Shown here one piece after another: positions 35,108 through 45,184 of a stretch of DNA of 64,000 bases (the stretch's first letter is position 1; each line of letters starts with the position of its first letter). Under the pieces are notes generated by a model. The model had not been told where the DNA came from, made no database searches, and saw nothing but the letters and a program-made list of their open reading frames with translations. Source of the DNA: Tritrichomonas musculus (lineage: Eukaryota; Parabasalia; Tritrichomonadida; Tritrichomonadidae); NCBI GenBank assembly GCA_039105265.1, contig JAPFFF010000016.1, positions 2,418,001 to 2,482,000 on the forward strand, in the 5' to 3' direction. The position numbers and the translations under genes are program-made.

Positions 35108-36971
35108 AATAACAACACTAGAAAATAAACCTGATTCACAGAGTAATTTAGAATATGTAGACGGTTTTGATGAATTCATAATAGATGTTAAAACATTATC
35201 TAAAAAAGAAACAAATGAATGTAATATATTGGAAATCGCTTATGATTTACCAAAAACATATTCAGGAAATGTATTCGCTTTAACTACATCTTTGGGTTCA
35301 GGAGTGATATCATTTGCAAATAATAAATTTACTAATCCTCGCATAGACTATTCTGATGGAAAATATGTTGTATCTTATATTGAAAATGATGATTATGCGA
35401 GATTATATATGAGTAAAGATATTTTAAGCGATCCATTTGACTTGTTCACAAAAGGATTCATAAGAATAACATTTATTGCTCCAATTAAACAGACTATTAA
35501 TAAAAAAGACAACAAAATAATAAACTTTAAATGTAATACTATAGATGCAGATAATTGTTTTAAATTATTTAGGTCTCCATTACCAGATTTCTATGAAATA
35601 AAGTCAATATCACAAGATGACAATTATTATATTGCTTATTGGGGCTATGATGAAGGAACAGAAGAATTTAACACACTTATTGATGGACAAACATTTGAAT
35701 TCAATGATGAAGTATTTGGCACAACATTTAAGCTTACAAAGAAAGGAGATACATGGATTGGAAACAATTATTGTGTGCATATTCCGGAATCATTAAAGTT
35801 AATACAAGATAGCGATAATGAAGCTAGAATAACAATAGCCAAAAATGATGCTAATAAATTTACTTTATCACATCTTGTTAAATTCCATTCAGACCAGAAC
35901 GCATTAACATTTCTCATTAATGAAGGATTATTGAAAATAAACAAAGGAAAACTAGATTATGCAGGTGAAAATGATAAAGAATGGTGGATAGATATCGTTT
36001 GTGAGTTCGATAGTGGAGGCCAATGGGTTGGAGGTGATTATATTGCAACATTAACGCTAAACGGGAAAATATATGAAATAAAAGTTAATGTAGATGCAAC
36101 AATTGATTCTCCTCATTATAAAGTAAATAGTAATAATTATTTTGAATATATTGGATATCATCATACAGAGATGCTTTTAGCATCTAATCTTGCTGAAGAG
36201 CAAGCTAAAAAATTGATTAACAATAAAGGGATTAAATTATTTATGTCCACTAATCCAAATCTTATATTTAAAATCGCTGACGTAGAATATTATGGTGAAA
36301 ATACATTTGAATATCTCAATGGATGTGGTTATTATAATGTTGTTCCTAAACCTGAATCATGCACGACTCTTTTTACAAACTATAATATTCAAACATCTGG
36401 TGTGGTAATTGGGGAAAACATTGAGAGTCATATGTTTGTGTTAAATTCTTTAGGAAACACAGTTGATGTTGCCCTAAATGATATATCTCAATTACAAAAT
36501 TATTGTAAACAATTAGAATCACAAATAGAAAGTATGTCAAATAAAGTTAACTGGTTTGATATTTTACAAGGTATTGTTGATATTGGTACTATGTTAATAG
36601 GATTCGGTCCAGGATTAATGCGAATAGGTGCTGCAGGAATTGAATCATTAAGTAGACTCTCTTTTGCTAAATCAACTGTGAAAGAAATAGAATATGTTGA
36701 TGAAATAATACATGACGTCGACGTTTTATCACCTGGCGTTATTGAGAAACAACTAGATTTTGCATCAGAGACAACAATAATTGGCTCAGATAATAATTGC
36801 TATAAATACTATCTATTTGAGTTAAAAAGTGAATCTAAAATAGATGTATCATTTATAGTTGATTCAGATGGAGAAGTGATTAGTATTAACAATTATGATG
36901 TAGATTCTGATGGAAATATTGTTGCGGTAAATTCTGTAGTTGGCGGAGCCAACTTTGCAAATTGCTTGTAA
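35091..36971 (+). CDS. Fibre-like protein, main part
   Basis: 626 residues from the ATG at 35091 (the frame is open a few codons further upstream). It begins with a short heptad segment HRITTLENK. A long beta-rich body follows, with aromatic motifs (YYIAYWGYDEGTEE, EWWIDIVCEFDSGGQW). A coiled coil (LQNYCKQLESQIESMSNKV, about 475-495) precedes a hydrophobic glycine-rich segment (VDIGTMLIGFGPGLMRIGAAGIESL), which may contact a membrane. The C-terminal part is acidic. It looks like a virion attachment or spike protein, but no family is recognised. It overlaps the upstream 65-codon frame by 17 bp in a different frame. Confidence 0.6.
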   Translation: MTMTHRITTLENKPDSQSNLEYVDGFDEFIIDVKTLSKKETNECNILEIAYDLPKTYSGNVFALTTSLGSGVISFANNKFTNPRIDYSDGKYVVSYIENDDYARLYMSKDILSDPFDLFTKGFIRITFIAPIKQTINKKDNKIINFKCNTIDADNCFKLFRSPLPDFYEIKSISQDDNYYIAYWGYDEGTEEFNTLIDGQTFEFNDEVFGTTFKLTKKGDTWIGNNYCVHIPESLKLIQDSDNEARITIAKNDANKFTLSHLVKFHSDQNALTFLINEGLLKINKGKLDYAGENDKEWWIDIVCEFDSGGQWVGGDYIATLTLNGKIYEIKVNVDATIDSPHYKVNSNNYFEYIGYHHTEMLLASNLAEEQAKKLINNKGIKLFMSTNPNLIFKIADVEYYGENTFEYLNGCGYYNVVPKPESCTTLFTNYNIQTSGVVIGENIESHMFVLNSLGNTVDVALNDISQLQNYCKQLESQIESMSNKVNWFDILQGIVDIGTMLIGFGPGLMRIGAAGIESLSRLSFAKSTVKEIEYVDEIIHDVDVLSPGVIEKQLDFASETTIIGSDNNCYKYYLFELKSESKIDVSFIVDSDGEVISINNYDVDSDGNIVAVNSVVGGANFANCL

Positions 36972-36996
36972 TTTAATATATGAATATCCCTATTTA

Positions 36997-38910
36997 ATGG
37001 TATTTTCTAAAAATAAGCCATCAAATGTTTCATATAAATATATCCCTAAATCGAAGTCAAATATGTTAGCATTAGGGGAAACATTAACCAATAATCAATT
37101 ATTATCAGCAGCTGCGACAAAAAAATTAATTGAGAATCATAAGCAAAATATGTTAAGTGAAATCCCTACTGTTGATTTATCAAATTATGCAACACTTGAG
37201 AATCTTGATGAGTATGCTAAAGCACAGGACTTACAGTCTTATTTGAAGAAACAGGACATATTATCAACCGAAAAAATAACTCAAGAATTATCAATAGCTA
37301 CAAAATTCGCAAACGGAACAACAAATGATGAGGATAAAAGAACTTATATCACAAATTTGGATAGAGATTTATGCAACATATTAAAGAAATCATCACTTTT
37401 TGTGAAAGGCTCTTGTAATAATGAAGATATTTCAGGAGAATACTTGTATGATAGTGAAGACATGGAATATTATTATTACAAAAAAGCCGAAAATACTTTT
37501 TCTATATACTTTTTCTATTACGGTGGAACATTCAGATATAATAGTAATTATGTTGTGGATTTAGAATCAGTAAGTTATTCATACGAACCTGAAGTTTATG
37601 ACAAATATTGTATTCCAAATATGAACTTCGTAAAAGATAATTATGCATTAAAATCTGATATACCTGAACCTGTTGATTTGACTAAATATGTAGCAAAAAA
37701 TGATGATGGTTCATTAACAATAGCTACTACGTTTACAAATAATTCTCCATCATTAATAGTGAATAATCCATATTATCCAGATATTAGATTATGTAATGAA
37801 AATAGTTATGTTTCATTAAGATATTCACCTTATACAGAGGAATTTATGATAAAATATAAAGATGTTGATATGATAAATTGCACATATAAATCTCAAAAAT
37901 ATAAAACTACAATAAAAGACCAATTAGTGGTTGATGGTCGAGTTATGATAAAAGGTTCAGATTTAAGTATATTTGATATTTATTCAACAAGTTCAGCAAA
38001 ACAAGCACTTATTAATTTTGGATTAGATTTAGCAAATAAAAGTGAAATATTATATGAATTAGTTAATAATATTCCAAAATTATCTTTATACTTAAATAGT
38101 TCAAAAATAATAACAGTTAATAAAGATAAAGTTGAAATTAGTACTGATTTATATAAAAATAATGATAAATATTTAACTGAATCAGAATGTGATACTAAAT
38201 ATTTAGCAAAAAATGATGATGGCTCATTAACAATTAATACTACCGAAAGTAATATTGCAAGTTTCTTTAGTTCTATTGATTCAAATACACTTACTTTATT
38301 TAGATTTGGATATAATGATACTTATAATACTGTCTTTATGTATAGGTCTTCAAAAACTGCTGATACTGGTGAAGTATTTATATATGTTGATGGTCATAGA
38401 TTTCAATCATTTAGCATGTTTGGTACTGCAAGAAATACAACAATTGATTCAAATTTATATGTTTCTGGCAAAATAACATCAAATGGTTCAAATACGATTA
38501 CTCATTATGCGCCAATTGAAGCTGGTGAAAATATTGAAGATTACGCACTTGGGAAACCTGTATTTATGTCTGGTCATGTGTATAAAAATGTTAATGGTTC
38601 ATTTGTGAGTTCTACTGCAACAGATTCAGTTGATTGCATTAGTAGTGTTAAAATAAATGGTTCATGGAAAGAGTATATTGGTGTAATCACTAGTATTGAT
38701 AAAGAAAAAAATAACATTACATTCGCTACACATGGAGACTATTTATTTTATGTTGATGATGCTAATTTATATGCCATAGGTGATGTGATTCTATATGATG
38801 GAAGAATATTGGATGAAGATTATGCATTAACATTAAAGATTCAACAAAGTATTGTAGGAAAAGTGAGTGCAAAAATAAATGAACATATATTAGCGTTATT
38901 CAAAGCTTAA
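36997..38910 (+). CDS. Tail-fibre-like repeat protein of the Maverick
   Basis: 637 residues from the first ATG (36997); the open frame begins earlier at a TTG. Repeated fibre modules are visible: YVAKNDDGSLTI and, about 160 residues later, YLAKNDDGSLTI, the second preceded by YLTESECDTK. Each is followed by beta-rich sequence ending in short collagen-free spacer segments. The N-terminus carries SNYATLENLDEYAKAQDL-type heptads. The C-terminal about 120 residues (GENIEDYALGKPVFMSGHVYK...) form a separate beta-rich domain, possibly receptor-binding. This organisation is typical of trimeric phage-like fibres. The ALKSDI and DDGSLT motifs recur in the relic at 3506-4565. The stop overlaps TAAA. 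Confidence 0.7.
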   Translation: MVFSKNKPSNVSYKYIPKSKSNMLALGETLTNNQLLSAAATKKLIENHKQNMLSEIPTVDLSNYATLENLDEYAKAQDLQSYLKKQDILSTEKITQELSIATKFANGTTNDEDKRTYITNLDRDLCNILKKSSLFVKGSCNNEDISGEYLYDSEDMEYYYYKKAENTFSIYFFYYGGTFRYNSNYVVDLESVSYSYEPEVYDKYCIPNMNFVKDNYALKSDIPEPVDLTKYVAKNDDGSLTIATTFTNNSPSLIVNNPYYPDIRLCNENSYVSLRYSPYTEEFMIKYKDVDMINCTYKSQKYKTTIKDQLVVDGRVMIKGSDLSIFDIYSTSSAKQALINFGLDLANKSEILYELVNNIPKLSLYLNSSKIITVNKDKVEISTDLYKNNDKYLTESECDTKYLAKNDDGSLTINTTESNIASFFSSIDSNTLTLFRFGYNDTYNTVFMYRSSKTADTGEVFIYVDGHRFQSFSMFGTARNTTIDSNLYVSGKITSNGSNTITHYAPIEAGENIEDYALGKPVFMSGHVYKNVNGSFVSSTATDSVDCISSVKINGSWKEYIGVITSIDKEKNNITFATHGDYLFYVDDANLYAIGDVILYDGRILDEDYALTLKIQQSIVGKVSAKINEHILALFKA

Positions 38911-38934
38911 ATAGCTATCTTGAGAGAAATCCCG

Positions 38935-38947
38935 GCAACTTTGTTGC
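38935..38947. terminator. Stem-loop 1 between convergent Maverick genes
   Basis: GCAAC-TTT-GTTGC. It is the first of three consecutive stem-loops in the roughly 76-bp gap between the converging genes that end at 38910 and 38987. Confidence 0.4.
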
Positions 38948-38953
38948 AGTCAT

Positions 38954-38971
38954 GTCGCTAATTTTAGCGAC
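38954..38971. terminator. Stem-loop 2 between convergent Maverick genes
   Basis: GTCGCTAA-TT-TTAGCGAC is a perfect 8-bp stem with a two-base spacer. It may end or insulate transcription from both sides; that function is inferred. Confidence 0.45.
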
Positions 38972-38985
38972 TCGTTTACGAGGCT

Positions 38986-39004
38986 CTCAAACTGCAAGTT
39001 TGAG
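38986..39004. terminator. Stem-loop 3 overlapping the minus-strand stop codon
   Basis: CTCAAACT-GCA-AGTTTGAG is a perfect 8-bp stem with a 3-base loop, overlapping the last codons and stop of the gene ending at 38987. Confidence 0.45.
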
Positions 39005-39634
39005 CGATATGCCATACTTTATAAACTCTGTATAAACATTATTATAAGCATATTTTAATTCCTCTGATTTACCATCTTTTGTTATTAATATTTTATCGAT
39101 TTTGATAAATTTTGAAACACTAACTGCACAACATCCAGGTTCATCATCTTCTAAAACAAAATCAACTTTATCACATCCAGTTAACAACTTTATCATATTC
39201 ATTAATAGAGTTGATTTGCACACAACATAAGAGTTAATCCTTAAAGGGTTATCAGCATACATTTCAACTAACATTTCTAAAAATCTATTTTTTTGTTCTA
39301 AAGAATCTAATTCATTTCCTAAGTCTGCTAAACCGCAATCTTTTGTCATGGGGATATGACTGTTTATTGGAGGAGTGTATTGAGAAGCATATTGTGTCGT
39401 CGTCTGTGTAGGCATAGTCTGTGTAGGCATAGTTGGGGGAGGCATAGTTGGAGGGGGCATAGTTGGAGGGGGCATAGTAAAATTTACATTATTAGGAATC
39501 TGAGGATATGCGACATTTTGCGGTGCACTCTTATTAGGCGTCACTTTAATTTCGATATTAGTGTTTTGTTCTTGTTTAACACTTGCATCATTCTCACTTG
39601 ATAATATTCTTGCTTGACGTAAAGTATTAGACAT
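38987..39634 (-). CDS. Maverick protein with Pro/Met/Thr repeats
   Basis: 215 residues from the ATG at 39634 (MSNTLRQARIL); an ATG at 39661 would add nine. The middle (about 55-85) is a tandem MPPPT/MPTQT repeat, as in flexible virion or tether proteins. The C-terminal about 120 residues form a compact cysteine-containing domain (LEQKNRFLEMLVEMYADN..., DKVDFVLEDDEPGCCAVSVSKF). No known family. If the upstream ATG is used it overlaps the preceding gene's stop by four bases. The neighbouring stem-loops lie at its 3' end. Confidence 0.65.
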   Translation of the reverse strand: MSNTLRQARILSSENDASVKQEQNTNIEIKVTPNKSAPQNVAYPQIPNNVNFTMPPPTMPPPTMPPPTMPTQTMPTQTTTQYASQYTPPINSHIPMTKDCGLADLGNELDSLEQKNRFLEMLVEMYADNPLRINSYVVCKSTLLMNMIKLLTGCDKVDFVLEDDEPGCCAVSVSKFIKIDKILITKDGKSEELKYAYNNVYTEFIKYGISLKLAV

Positions 39635-39657
39635 TTTATAAAAAAATAAAGGTTTAT

Positions 39658-39903
39658 TCATAATGTATACAAATTGTTAATAGCTCTATTTAACAAATTT
39701 CTGACCTTCATATTATATTCATATTTGCGTTGAATCTTATTACGTTTTGCTATTTTTTTTGGGTCAGTTGGCATAGGTTCCTTTAATATTTTTCGATAAT
39801 ATTGAAGACGTGATTTGATTTGTTTAAGTGTTGATGATGCAAATGTTTTTCTTTCGTGCCATTGTTTAAGAGGTGGTAGTGTGAGGCAATCTTGCTGGTT
39901 CAT
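39658..39903 (-). CDS. Small basic Maverick protein
   Basis: 81 residues, about one quarter Lys/Arg, helical, with a basic stretch KSRLQYYRKILKEPMPTDPKKIAKRNKIQRKYEYN. It probably binds nucleic acid. It reads divergently from the integrase gene, with only 17 bp between the two start codons. No family recognised. Confidence 0.6.
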   Translation of the reverse strand: MNQQDCLTLPPLKQWHERKTFASSTLKQIKSRLQYYRKILKEPMPTDPKKIAKRNKIQRKYEYNMKVRNLLNRAINNLYTL

Positions 39904-39920
39904 TTAATACTAAATAAAAA

Positions 39921-41627
39921 ATGAATACTAGTAATTTACTTTATAATAACACGGATAAAATAATAAATGCTATAATAAATGAACAGAGATACAAAGATGA
40001 TATAGCAGATATTGAAGGAAATAATGATTTTATCTTTATTTACAATACAGTTAGAAAATGGATATGTAAAGAAATACATGACGCATTAACTGAAGATTTT
40101 CATTATAAACATGATACTTGGGATTATAGAAATATTACATATTATTATGACAAAATATTTACAGAGAATGATAATATACAAATAAGGAATTTTATATCAA
40201 TTAACTACAAAGAAATTCATGAAAAATTACTTGAGAGTATAGCATATCAGAGGCATAAAAACTATATGAATACATATCAAAAGTGTAAAAATAGATTATT
40301 CGAAAAACTGAATAACAAACAAAAATATACTATAAGTCAAGCACGTTCATTGTTATCAGAAAATAATAAACTTCCAATAACCGAAGATGATTTTAGAAGA
40401 TTATATGATATATTTGTTGGAGAATGGAATAAAAGACAAGAATCTGAGACACCTCAAAGACACATATTAAGAGACACATTCACTGACAAACTAAATGATT
40501 TTGTAGTATTTAATCATGAAAGATTATTAAATAAAGATGAATTCGCTAGAGTTAGTCAAAATTGGGGACAAACATCATTATCATTAGATGAATGGTATGA
40601 TAGATATGTTAACAAATTTTATTATCAGCCAACAACGCATACTACCTATACTATTCCAGAAGAGCAAAATTATATTGGATTTAAATCAGAGAACAAAATA
40701 AGAGCATTACAAAGAATATTTCCTGGTAAGAAGGTTAATATATATGAACATACATCATATTTCCCATTAAAATCAAATAAAAAGTATCAATTGCATAAAG
40801 TATCATCGAGATATTCATATATTATTGATTTGATGTTTGTAGATAAACTGTGTTATCTTGTTATGATAAACGTTAACACAAGATATTTATATGTTGAATT
40901 AGTGAACCAAATTTTGTTTGACAATGACTCAGAAAATAGTGAGAAAAGACAACGCTTTGCTAAATATGAAAAATCAGCTGATAACTATTTAAAGACACTC
41001 GATAAAATAATAAAATCAGGTGTCATTATTAAGCATTTAACATTTGATGGAGAAGGTTCGTTTAACTCGAGAAAGGCACAAAATTATTATAATTCTCATG
41101 GTATTCATTGGAGAACTGCACCAAGAATGAAAATGGGTAATTATCCAGATTTTATGAAACGTGAGCAGAAACAAACAAAAACTGACCCTATGCATAGTTC
41201 ATTAGGGTTGATTGATAGAGTTATTAGAACATTAAGAGATATGGCTTATAACATGAGAGTAGGAATTATTACACCATCTATTATGAATGAATTAGTGAGA
41301 CAATATAATAATGCACCACATAAAACATTATCTAAATATGCTGGCAAAAGCGTTAGTCCAAAGATGGTCCAAGAAGATAAAGAACTTGAATCATATATTG
41401 TTATGAATATATGTAAAGAGAACTATAATATTATGATGAGTGATGGATTTTATTTAAATAAAGGTATGAGTGTTAAACTGTATAATGAAAAGGATGGAAT
41501 GATGAAAAGAAGGACAAATGTGCAACCAGGTAAATATAAAGTTATTGGGTTTGCTAATGGATTATATAGAGTTGTTGATGAAAAAAATAATATTCAATCA
41601 ATACCACGTTTTAAATTAGCTGCTTAA
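39921..41627 (+). CDS. Retroviral-type integrase of the Maverick
   Basis: 568 residues. The central RNase H-like core contains IIDLMFVD (D303), LTFDGEGSF (D376) and SSLGLIDRVIRTLRD (D432) at the three catalytic positions. The third is Asp rather than the usual Glu of DD(35)E integrases. A helical N-terminal half precedes the core, and a C-terminal SH3-like stretch (KYKVIGFANGLYRVVDEKNN, near 530-560) may bind DNA. The enzyme would insert the element by terminal joining, giving the 5-bp target duplication. Its 3' end overlaps the polymerase gene's 3' end by 17 bp on the opposite strand. Both stops overlap TAAA. Confidence 0.9.
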   Translation: MNTSNLLYNNTDKIINAIINEQRYKDDIADIEGNNDFIFIYNTVRKWICKEIHDALTEDFHYKHDTWDYRNITYYYDKIFTENDNIQIRNFISINYKEIHEKLLESIAYQRHKNYMNTYQKCKNRLFEKLNNKQKYTISQARSLLSENNKLPITEDDFRRLYDIFVGEWNKRQESETPQRHILRDTFTDKLNDFVVFNHERLLNKDEFARVSQNWGQTSLSLDEWYDRYVNKFYYQPTTHTTYTIPEEQNYIGFKSENKIRALQRIFPGKKVNIYEHTSYFPLKSNKKYQLHKVSSRYSYIIDLMFVDKLCYLVMINVNTRYLYVELVNQILFDNDSENSEKRQRFAKYEKSADNYLKTLDKIIKSGVIIKHLTFDGEGSFNSRKAQNYYNSHGIHWRTAPRMKMGNYPDFMKREQKQTKTDPMHSSLGLIDRVIRTLRDMAYNMRVGIITPSIMNELVRQYNNAPHKTLSKYAGKSVSPKMVQEDKELESYIVMNICKENYNIMMSDGFYLNKGMSVKLYNEKDGMMKRRTNVQPGKYKVIGFANGLYRVVDEKNNIQSIPRFKLAA

Positions 41628-44600
41628 AATATTCATCTATACAGCCACTTTCATATTCAGTTTTTATACATCTTTCGAATTTTTTTCTAGTGGATACAGT
41701 CATATTTTTGTTCATATCGAAACATGGTTGACCTTTTGCTAAATCAAATGTTATAGAGTTTCCATTATATAATGTTTCATATAATTTCATAACATCTCCA
41801 TTAAAATCTTCATTATATTTGTATTTAATAGAATTTTGTGTAAGTCCTTTGCCACGAATCATATATGCTATATCACCTGTGGAATCTTGTAGTTTATCAA
41901 TATACATCTTTTTCATCAAAAAGAATGATTCAATTGCTTGAGGCATTTCTTTGTGGCCATTTATCTCTGGGAAATCTGAGTGGAATTGGCCAAGATTTTT
42001 ACCTATGAGTTCTCTATTATATTTATCTCTAAATGCTTTCTCTAATTTTGGTAAATCAGCGGATTCTATATGCATGCTATCTGTATCTTGGTAATAAATG
42101 TGGCATCCTATATCAAAAGCTAAGCACATTACTTCATTCATAATTCTCTTAGACATAGACAAAACTTGAATACCTAACAATGAAAAATTAAAATGTTTAT
42201 CTATTTGTTTTAGAGTCTTAACTGCGTGAATGTTAGAGTTGTTCAATTGAATATCTTCAACTATTTTATTATAATTTTTCTGCCAAAATTTATCTAATTC
42301 ATCTCCTTCACGTAAATATTTATAATCTTTCTCAACTGGTTTTTCAATTGTTTTACCATAACATGAATTCATAATAAGTTTATAGAGATTTTGTAATGGA
42401 TTATTTTGCTTTTTATATTCAAGTCTTTTATTGAAGATATCACTGATGCAATCTCTTATTCTATAATCTTTTTTACCATCCCAATAGTATCCACGTAAAA
42501 TGTTAAACTCTATCTTTTGAAACTCTATGTAATCCTCTAATGTGATATTATCAACAATCATTTTTATTGATTTACCTTTGGGTAGATAGTCATTGTTGCA
42601 GTTTAAGCCGTTTATCTTTTGTACAATCAATGGAAAAGCATAATGTTTATTTATTTTTATTATCTCAATTTCTACAATATATGCAGATTGTTTAGATAGA
42701 AATTCTATGTTTAATTGTTCTGGTTGAATCACTTTAGGTTTTCCTTCAACAGTGTACAATCTTTTCATTGCAGATGGATATAAACTAACTGCATCAAAAT
42801 CACAGAGATTCTTTTTTGTATGCCATTTTTTATTGTAAGCAGTCATGCATCTACCACCATATATTGCTTTTGAACAGAAATGCCTAACATGTCCACCTAA
42901 TTTATAAAGATTTCCATTAGGATAATATACTTTTTGGTTAAACACTTCATTTGCAAGAGATGATATACTAATAAATTTATAAAGGTTAATATTAAAATTT
43001 TCTTTAAATCCTTCACGCAATTTTTCAAATCCAATTCTCAAAATATTAACATCTTGTTGGCAATAAAATTCAGCATATTTGTACATATCAAAAGTGTTAT
43101 CACTTAAGCGGCATCCGTCTATCTTATCAATATTAGAGTTAAATAAAGTGTAATCTTCATCTGTCCACTGTTTATCTTCATTTAAGCCTGCTTCACTTAT
43201 TGTGCCGATATTTGTTTTTAGTCTTTCTAGTGTATAATATTTATATGGAAATATCTCTTTTTGGATATTAGGAATATTAAACATAGATGGTAATTGTGAT
43301 AATTTACATGATAATATTGGTAATGAATCTCTAAGATGAATCGTTTTATTATTATATTTTATATCTGCCATCATAGTTTTTGAACCTTTTATGATAGATT
43401 TACATAAGCCAAAGTTTGCAAGCATTCTAATATCATATGCTAAATTATGGAAATACACAACTGATTCATCATCTAGATAATCTAATAATTGTTTATTACA
43501 ATCTTCACCTTTAAAACATTTTTTGTGATTTCCGTTTGCACTATGTACGACACACATATAAGGCTTGTGGATGCAAGGCATCCCGGGACTTTGTCCTTGA
43601 ATACTTGTACTAACATCTGCTTCAAAATCTGCATACCAATAACTTTTTTCTCCATCTTTTTTATTAATCTTTTTCTTAGGTTGTTCTATTAATTTTGTGC
43701 ATTGTTCATCATTATAATCAAGGTCAATAAGGTCAATATTACTGTCTACATCTTTATAGAATATTGTGTTTAAAATCTTATATTGTCCAAATGTTATGGG
43801 TGAAAAATAATTGTTCTTCATTAAAATACGTACTAAGTCAGAAGAGTTAATAAAATATCGAGCTTTAATCCAGTGGTCTTGCTTATATTCTTTATTATAT
43901 TTGTCTTCTTCACAATCAGCTAAGTGGTTAATATAATATGTACTAAATGGTGTTTTCTCTTCAATGAAATAATGTTTATTGAATACATTCATTGTATGTG
44001 TTCTATTTGGCTCAGCATTTTCAATACCTAAATAATATTTATCTTTGCTATTTTTTTGAGACCTAACAGAACGTTTCTTATTTTTGCCATTTGCATCTTC
44101 ATCTATGAATGATAATTTAATATGCAGTTTGAACTCCATACATAATTCATTTAGTGATTTTTGTGAGAGATATCGTGTGTTAATTCTTAATCGCATTTTA
44201 TTTAGTGTAGCATCATCATAACATCCAGTTTGTTGTAAAGCATAAATAAAACAGCAATCATCTAATTCTTTTCTTTGTTTACCTTTTTTGTTTACTAGAG
44301 ATGTGAATATTTGTAATTTTTTAAGATATTTTATAACATTTAAGGGACAATTCTTATTTACTAAATATTGAAAGAAACTACCTCCAACATCGTTGTAAAC
44401 TTTGTTTACAGAGACCTCACTGTGTGCGTCCTTATTAGCTTTAAAGTCTTTAAATTCATTAAATCTGACAGCACTAAATAAACTCCATTCTGGTATCTTT
44501 TCTGCACCTTCTTCATAAAAATATTCTGGCACAACATTCTCAATATCAAATATAAAGTGATTTTCGGTAAGATTATTCATTAATTGTTTATATACTTCTG

Positions 44601-45114
44601 GAGTCAATTGTTTTGAATGCCACTGACCATCAACTTTAAAAGCTATCTTGTATTTAGCAACAATCGGTAAAGTGTCAATATATTTTTTAAAGAAATCCTT
44701 TAATTTTGGCAACATTAATTTTCTACCATCATTATCCAATCTTTCAAAATCAATATACCAATATGTGGGAGAATTTTCTAATTTATCCATAATTCTATTT
44801 ACAATCTCAGATTGTGTTTTATTTTCTGTTTTTATTGGTTTAGGCTGCTTTGCAAGTGGTTCATTTTTATGTTCTTTTTTGGGTTCTTCTTTATGTTTTT
44901 CTTTATTGTTTTTACCTTTAAAATACCAATAGATAGCATCATAATTATCCATATCACCATCATAACCTTTATCAAAATATAATTGTGCTTTAATATCATA
45001 TATTAATTCTTCGTTATTTTCCCACACTTCATGTGGGTCTCCAGGGAATTTATCATTAATCATTAATTCCATTAATTCACATAATTGTTCAAAAGTGGCT
45101 TCTATAAGTTTCAT
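41611..45114 (-). CDS. Protein-primed family B DNA polymerase
   Basis: 1,167 residues. The 3'-5' exonuclease has WYADFE (D496, E498), FHNLAYD (D561) and YCQQD (D688). The polymerase has motif A DFDAVSLYPS (772-781), motif B around YKLIMNSCYG (911-920) and motif C QDTDS (D1010, D1012). Between exonuclease and palm is an insertion compatible with a protein-primed (TPR) region. The first about 480 residues form a large N-terminal extension with a Lys/Glu/Pro linker (about 68-100), its function unknown; in related elements this region may hold the terminal-protein function. It is the rightmost gene and reads leftward from near the right TIR. Start at the only early ATG. Confidence 0.95.
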   Translation of the reverse strand: MKLIEATFEQLCELMELMINDKFPGDPHEVWENNEELIYDIKAQLYFDKGYDGDMDNYDAIYWYFKGKNNKEKHKEEPKKEHKNEPLAKQPKPIKTENKTQSEIVNRIMDKLENSPTYWYIDFERLDNDGRKLMLPKLKDFFKKYIDTLPIVAKYKIAFKVDGQWHSKQLTPEVYKQLMNNLTENHFIFDIENVVPEYFYEEGAEKIPEWSLFSAVRFNEFKDFKANKDAHSEVSVNKVYNDVGGSFFQYLVNKNCPLNVIKYLKKLQIFTSLVNKKGKQRKELDDCCFIYALQQTGCYDDATLNKMRLRINTRYLSQKSLNELCMEFKLHIKLSFIDEDANGKNKKRSVRSQKNSKDKYYLGIENAEPNRTHTMNVFNKHYFIEEKTPFSTYYINHLADCEEDKYNKEYKQDHWIKARYFINSSDLVRILMKNNYFSPITFGQYKILNTIFYKDVDSNIDLIDLDYNDEQCTKLIEQPKKKINKKDGEKSYWYADFEADVSTSIQGQSPGMPCIHKPYMCVVHSANGNHKKCFKGEDCNKQLLDYLDDESVVYFHNLAYDIRMLANFGLCKSIIKGSKTMMADIKYNNKTIHLRDSLPILSCKLSQLPSMFNIPNIQKEIFPYKYYTLERLKTNIGTISEAGLNEDKQWTDEDYTLFNSNIDKIDGCRLSDNTFDMYKYAEFYCQQDVNILRIGFEKLREGFKENFNINLYKFISISSLANEVFNQKVYYPNGNLYKLGGHVRHFCSKAIYGGRCMTAYNKKWHTKKNLCDFDAVSLYPSAMKRLYTVEGKPKVIQPEQLNIEFLSKQSAYIVEIEIIKINKHYAFPLIVQKINGLNCNNDYLPKGKSIKMIVDNITLEDYIEFQKIEFNILRGYYWDGKKDYRIRDCISDIFNKRLEYKKQNNPLQNLYKLIMNSCYGKTIEKPVEKDYKYLREGDELDKFWQKNYNKIVEDIQLNNSNIHAVKTLKQIDKHFNFSLLGIQVLSMSKRIMNEVMCLAFDIGCHIYYQDTDSMHIESADLPKLEKAFRDKYNRELIGKNLGQFHSDFPEINGHKEMPQAIESFFLMKKMYIDKLQDSTGDIAYMIRGKGLTQNSIKYKYNEDFNGDVMKLYETLYNGNSITFDLAKGQPCFDMNKNMTVSTRKKFERCIKTEYESGCIDEYFKQLI

Positions 45115-45184
45115 TTTTTTAAAAGAATAAAAATTTATAAAATATAAAATTATTTATACCTGTTATTATTTCATATAACAAGTC

